Assembly: GCA_020310875.1 (NCBI GenBank)
Contig: CM035420.1
Span: 185,196,880 to 185,260,879, forward strand
DNA from: Ceratopteris richardii
Lineage: Eukaryota > Streptophyta > Polypodiopsida > Polypodiales > Pteridaceae
DNA: 64,000 nt
Direction of reading: 5' to 3'
A model generated the notes under the pieces. The model searched no databases. It was given only the letters and a program-made list of their open reading frames with translations, and was not told where the DNA came from. The stretch's first letter is position 1. Each line of letters begins with the position of its first letter. Below, one piece after another: positions 59,954 through 64,000 of this stretch. The position numbers were made by a program, and so were the translations under genes.

Positions 59954-60493
59954 ATGGTGCCTGATATTGCTATTGTGGTCTATAATATGGGTGTTGGTAT
60001 TGATTCTAATACCTACCCTATTGGTAAGGTTGTTGATAATTTTGTCTGATAGCCTACCTATTGTAGGGACAATCTTGAGCTATGTCGTTTGTGTATTTTC
60101 TCTCAATAGTGCAATATTGATCACTAGGGTTTCCTTAGGGCTGACCGATCATTGGGAAAACATTAGCCATGTGGTCTCCTCCATAGTTGTAACATCGCTT
60201 CAATGAGCTGACCCTTGGTGCTTGTCTATTTTGGACTCCTAGCTTCTTGGCAATGTACTCAGCTATCTCATCTATCTCAGTAGAGGTTCTGGAGGTATGA
60301 CTAGTAGAACTACCAAAATCCTTATAGAGTTTGGACAGTCCTAACTCCTCACCCAAATTGCCTTCTATGTCAATACACATTCGCACACACTCTTCTATGG
60401 ATCTAGGCTCTTTCAAGTACACATATGATCTTAACTTGTTCCTTAGTAAGCCATCTAAAAACAAGGCCACTTGTTTGACCGGTGTGGGTAGCT
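59954..60493 (-). mobile_element. Ty3/Gypsy gag fragment A2, host of element A
   Basis: Minus-strand gag remnant encoding a segment close to ALFLDGLL.KLRSYVYLKEP, then a CYNYGGDH knuckle-like block. It is homologous to the gag of A at about 56230-56760 but is a separate copy. It starts directly at the outer end of A's 5' LTR, in the middle of gag, which indicates that A inserted into it. On its right it abuts the truncated second Copia copy. Degraded fragment. Confidence 0.8.
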
Positions 60494-62799
60494 AATGGAT
60501 GGATTTCTGAGGAAGTGTATATGGCACAACCTCCTGGATATGAGGATGCACATCATCCTAACTATGTATGCAAACTAAAGAAAGCTTTGTATGGATTGAA
60601 GCAAGCTCCAAGAGCTTGGAATTTCAGATTGGTGACTTATTTGCAGGACCAAGGATTCAAAGCTATCAAGGCGGATACCTCTTTGTTCATAAAGAGGAAT
60701 GGATCTGAAGTGATCTATTTATGTGTGTATGTTGATGATATTATTATCACAGGCAATGATTTTGAAGGAATCAAACAGGTAAAGAGTCAAATGAAGGAGG
60801 AGTTCAAAATAAGTGACCTCGGACCACTCACTTATTTTCTTGGATTGGAGTTGATCTACACAGATTCAGGTATATACATCAACAAAGGAAGTATGTCCAT
60901 GACATGCTCGTCAAGTTCAAGATGGAAAATACCAAGTGTGCAGGTACACCTATGGAGCAAAATCATAAGCTTAGTGCTTATGAAGGAGAGCCAATTGAAG
61001 ACATCACAAGCTATCAAAGCTTGGTTGGAAGTTTGAACTATGCAACACTCACAAGGGTGGATATATGCTATAGTGTTAGCATATTGAGTTAGTTTATGCA
61101 TAAGCCGAGAAGACCACATATGGAAGCGGCCAAGAGACTCCTCAAGTACCTAAAGGGGACCATGAATGAAGGTTTGTTCTATTCATATACTTCAGATATT
61201 GAGCTAAAGGTCTACTCAGATGCAGATTGGGCCGGATCTAAAGATGATAGAAGAAGCACATCAGGATATATATCATTTTTAGGTTTAAAAAATCATTTCT
61301 TGGTCATCGAAGAAGCAACCAACCGTGGCATTATCTTCTACCGAAGCCGAATATAGAGGTTTGGCTAATGCAACTCAAGGAATCATGTGGTTAAAGTCTT
61401 TGTACACATATCTTGGACTTCATTCTTCAACACCTCATATTTTTGGTGACAACACAAGCTCACTACATCTAGCAGCTAATCCGGTATACCATGCTAGAAC
61501 CAAGCATATTGAAGTCCACTACCATTATGTAAGGGAGAAGCTATTGAGCAAGGATATTCAACTATCCTATGTCTCTACAGATATGCAATGTGCAGACATG
61601 TTGACGAAAGCTCTTGATGGTATGAAGTTAAGTAGATTCAAGTTGATGATTGGCTTGCAGGAAATCAAGGACAATTGAAGACTTATTTGGAGGCCAAGCA
61701 TGTTAGGCTTGAGGGGGAGCTGTTGGTGCATTTTACCCAAGCCTACATGCTTGATATGCTTGATATTATCCTCATTTGTAAGTCACATGAGTAGTTATGT
61801 GAACACCTCTTGTAAAAGAGTACATTTTATCTCTTGTAATTGAAAAAAGAAAAAGGAAAAGGATGGCTTACCTCATGCATGATGTAAAAGCAATTTCGTG
61901 GCTCTAACTACCAAAACCCACGACTTTTTGAGCTGAGGGAATATCTCCTAACTTTGGGGATCACTTTCAGGTGGAGCCATTCGAATTCGAATTCAAAACT
62001 CCCTCCAAGAATAGCTATAAAAGGAGCAAGAAGGAAGAGACGATTAGCAAGCCTTGTACGTGACCACTTCATGTCATTTTGTAGATATTGAAGAGCTTAC
62101 TCCATAGCTCTATCATTCTTCTCCCATTATGCAAAGATTCATTGCCAATATGGTTGTAATCATATGTGAATCTATACATTTATTATCATCTACTTCTCTG
62201 TTTTGTTCTCTGCTACACTCACTCAAATTAGTACCTTCAGAAGGTCATATCTCGAGTTTTACTGAACCTTTTTCCGTGATTTAACTTGCATTGGATAGCT
62301 CGTACTGCCTACTTTGTGCATATAAATTTACAAGGTCATTGGATTAATACTTTTGGAGATATCTGCATTTTACTGCTTACTAGTCTATCTCTACAGAGCC
62401 CCGAGAATGGTGGGCATGTTCCAGAAATTGATGAAACTTGTTCTCAGTGCTCAGTCCATCATTTGAAGTGTTTTAACTTGGAATGGGAATCTTGCTAAGT
62501 CTATTTGCTATGCCCAAAAGGAATTTTTCTAATTCCTACCAGGTTGGGAGCACTGCTCATTTTGTCTAGCAGGTGTATGTCGAAAAATAGCAAGTTTTTG
62601 GGAGCTAGTAATTTCGCAACTTGTCTGTCTTGACTTAAACTTTTGGGATACATGTTCCAAAGTACTTGGCTGATATTTTGGTGGATTTAGGAAGCTTAAA
62701 GGGTCTTCTAATCATCTCTGAAGTCTTAGTTGGCTGGTGTGAAGCTGGTTGTAGCAACACCTACTCATCTTTGGATTGCATCCACCATCTCTCTTCACA
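60494..62799 (+). mobile_element. Second Copia copy, 5'-truncated (RT, RNase H, 3' LTR)
   Basis: Closely related to 51140-53444 of the first Copia. It encodes the second half of the RT (EEVYMAQPPGYED, YGLKQAPRAWNF, YVDDIIITG), the RNase H (SDADWAGSKDDRRSTSGY, TEAEYRGLANA), a polypurine tract and a complete 3' LTR. Everything before the middle of the RT is missing, and it abuts gag fragment A2 on the left. Its right end is the canonical LTR end inside the LTR of element E. Degraded fragment with a few breaks. Confidence 0.93.
61721..62799 (+). repeat. 3' LTR of the second Copia copy
   Basis: 1079 bp, TGTTGGTGC...TCTTCACA, same family as 1458-2534. The TATA box and the 14-nt palindrome (61979-61992) are kept. 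Confidence 0.94.
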
Positions 62800-63349
62800 A
62801 GAGTCAAGGTGAGAAGCATAAAGATGCACACACACATACACACACAAGGAAGAGTTAAGGGAGACACAATGGAAGGTAGAAAGTAGAATCTATTGCTCAA
62901 TAACACTCTTACAAGCTCAAAGCTCACACTAACTAATACAATCCAACACTACCTAACCTCAAAAATGAGCTCTCTAGCTCTTTTTATAGATTTTGGACTA
63001 GTTTTGACCGATTCACATCTAATGATCGGTATAGTTAAAAAATAGGTTCTAGGGGGTATTTGGAGGTCTAAAAAAAATCTAAAAATAGCCAAAATTCGTG
63101 GGCTCATTCTACCTAAGATCCTCAAGCTGAAGGACTCCTCGGCTTGTAAAAAATGGAGCTAGTAAATACAAAATTGAGTATGTTTATGATACATATGTTA
63201 CGGAAGTGATAAAAAACATAGTTTGGAGTTTTGGAAAAGTAATATGAAGTATATTTCTTTGAAGGAAATGACTACCTAGCTCCCCATGAATCTTTGTAAT
63301 TCACCACTGCATGCTTCCTCTGTGTCTATGCCTTTGGCTACTACCAACA
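62800..63349 (-). repeat. Partial 3' LTR of element E
   Basis: Begins TGTTGGTAGTAGCC at 63349 (minus strand). It shares with A, B and C the GAGTCCT block, the TATA segment with GAGCTAGAGAGCTC, the GAGCTCATTTTTGAGG block and a TG-rich run, and breaks off at 62800. Confidence 0.85.
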
Positions 63350-63361
63350 CCCCCTCCCTCT

Positions 63362-64000
63362 CGCGTCTGTCATCCTCGACAGATCCTTGTTGTGGGGTTT
63401 GTATGATGTAGTTGTGCAAGAGGTCTTGTGGGAGGATGTACTCCGTGATGCGAATTCCTCCTGCAAGATGAGCTTCAAGTTTTTCCCAGTGTATGGCTTC
63501 AGGTTCGTCGAGAGGTGGAAGGCAGTAGTGTGATGAATATACCAATTGTTCGCAAGCAAATAATTGAAGTAGATGCGTAGACCAGCTGATAAAAACTTTA
63601 GAATGGTACTCCGAGAAGCCCATCATGAACATCTCTTCAACATTCATCTTATAACATGCGGGTAAGCACTTTGTATGGCAATGCCATGTGTAGCAGACCC
63701 GTCACAAAGTCATAGTGCTCATGTCGTACACTAAGTCTTGGTTTCCATGCTTCAAGCCCAGGGTATTGACATGTGGTGCCTTGACACATTGAAAGATCTT
63801 AAAAACTGTTTGCATCATATCGAAGATCTTAATAGTCATATGTGCTACAATATCGCCCATGCGATGTAAGAAGGTGAGCCAATGGTGGATGGTTGCCATC
63901 ATATATCCAACGGTTGGGGGGCCACGTGGTGGTGCTAGATAGGGGTAGTTGAGCCAGTCCTACCATTGCTTGTTATTTTGAACCTTGATCGAAAAGGCCT
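63362..64000 (-). pseudogene. Element E ORF3 C-terminal region (unknown function, degraded)
   Basis: Similar to the C-terminal part of C's ORF3: a segment like MMATIHHWLTFLHRMGD, NQDLVYDMST, GFSEYHSKVFISWSTHLLQL, then HWEKLEAHLAGGIRITEY and a basic end just before the polypurine tract. It is the third independent witness of this protein in the window. Fossil with several breaks. Confidence 0.8.

Larger units (their letters stand above)
62800..64000 (-). mobile_element. Ty3/Gypsy element E, 3' end (partial LTR and ORF3)
   Basis: Minus-strand element of the A/B/C clade running off the right edge. Reading leftwards: ORF3 region (64000-63362), polypurine tract (63361-63350), and a partial 3' LTR (63349-62800) whose distal end is cut by the second Copia copy. 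Degraded. Its 5' parts would lie to the right of this window. Confidence 0.85.

Noticed and set aside
62812-62850. Independent CA microsatellite
   Set aside because: It is the TG-rich run that is part of every LTR in this clade, read on the other strand.

Overview
The window is nuclear DNA of a land plant, and as far as I can see it consists entirely of LTR retrotransposons; I found no host gene, tRNA, rRNA or other non-element gene. Evidence for a plant host is a Ty1/Copia element primed by initiator tRNA-Met and several very large Ty3/Gypsy elements with no chromodomain. One Gypsy family has a tRNA-Asp primer site and extra 3' reading frames, as in the Athila/Tat branch. A plant with a large, repeat-rich genome (fern or similar) is plausible, but the species cannot be told from this sequence.

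Layout, outermost to innermost. A minus-strand Gypsy remnant (A2, 59954-60493) holds a related minus-strand Gypsy (A, 1-1457 and 53445-59953; its 3' end lies off the left edge). A is split by a plus-strand Copia element (1458-53444, duplication ATCTG). The Copia reverse transcriptase region is split by a plus-strand Gypsy (B, 5580-51127, duplication AATGC). B carries two further insertions: a minus-strand Gypsy of another family (D, 15204-27938, duplication AGAAG) and a plus-strand Gypsy of B's own clade (C, 28729-46106, duplication AGCTC). All four target-site duplications are perfect 5-mers. Without insertions, Copia is about 6.4 kb, B about 15.4 kb, D 12.7 kb and C 17.4 kb. To the right lie a 5'-truncated second Copia copy (60494-62799) and the 3' end of another minus-strand Gypsy (E, 62800-64000).

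Ages read from LTR pairs by eye follow the nesting: Copia about 3 percent divergent, B about 2 percent, D under 1 percent outside its repeat array, C a single difference in 570 bp. C and D look whole and recent. A, A2, B and E are degraded.

The A/B/C/E clade is the most interesting content. C has a 3209-residue gag-pol frame with a normal retropepsin before the reverse transcriptase, a duplicated integrase zinc (H2C2) module with identical spacing, and a second retropepsin-like domain after the integrase. It then has two further frames of unknown function. Its non-coding RNA is also structured: a conserved donor-like site after the primer site, a leader array built on a TCGCGA core, conserved leader boxes, and a hairpin with a compensatory base-pair change upstream of an acceptor-like site before ORF2. 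Element D has LTRs that carry a 226-bp G-rich minisatellite differing by four units between its two LTRs.
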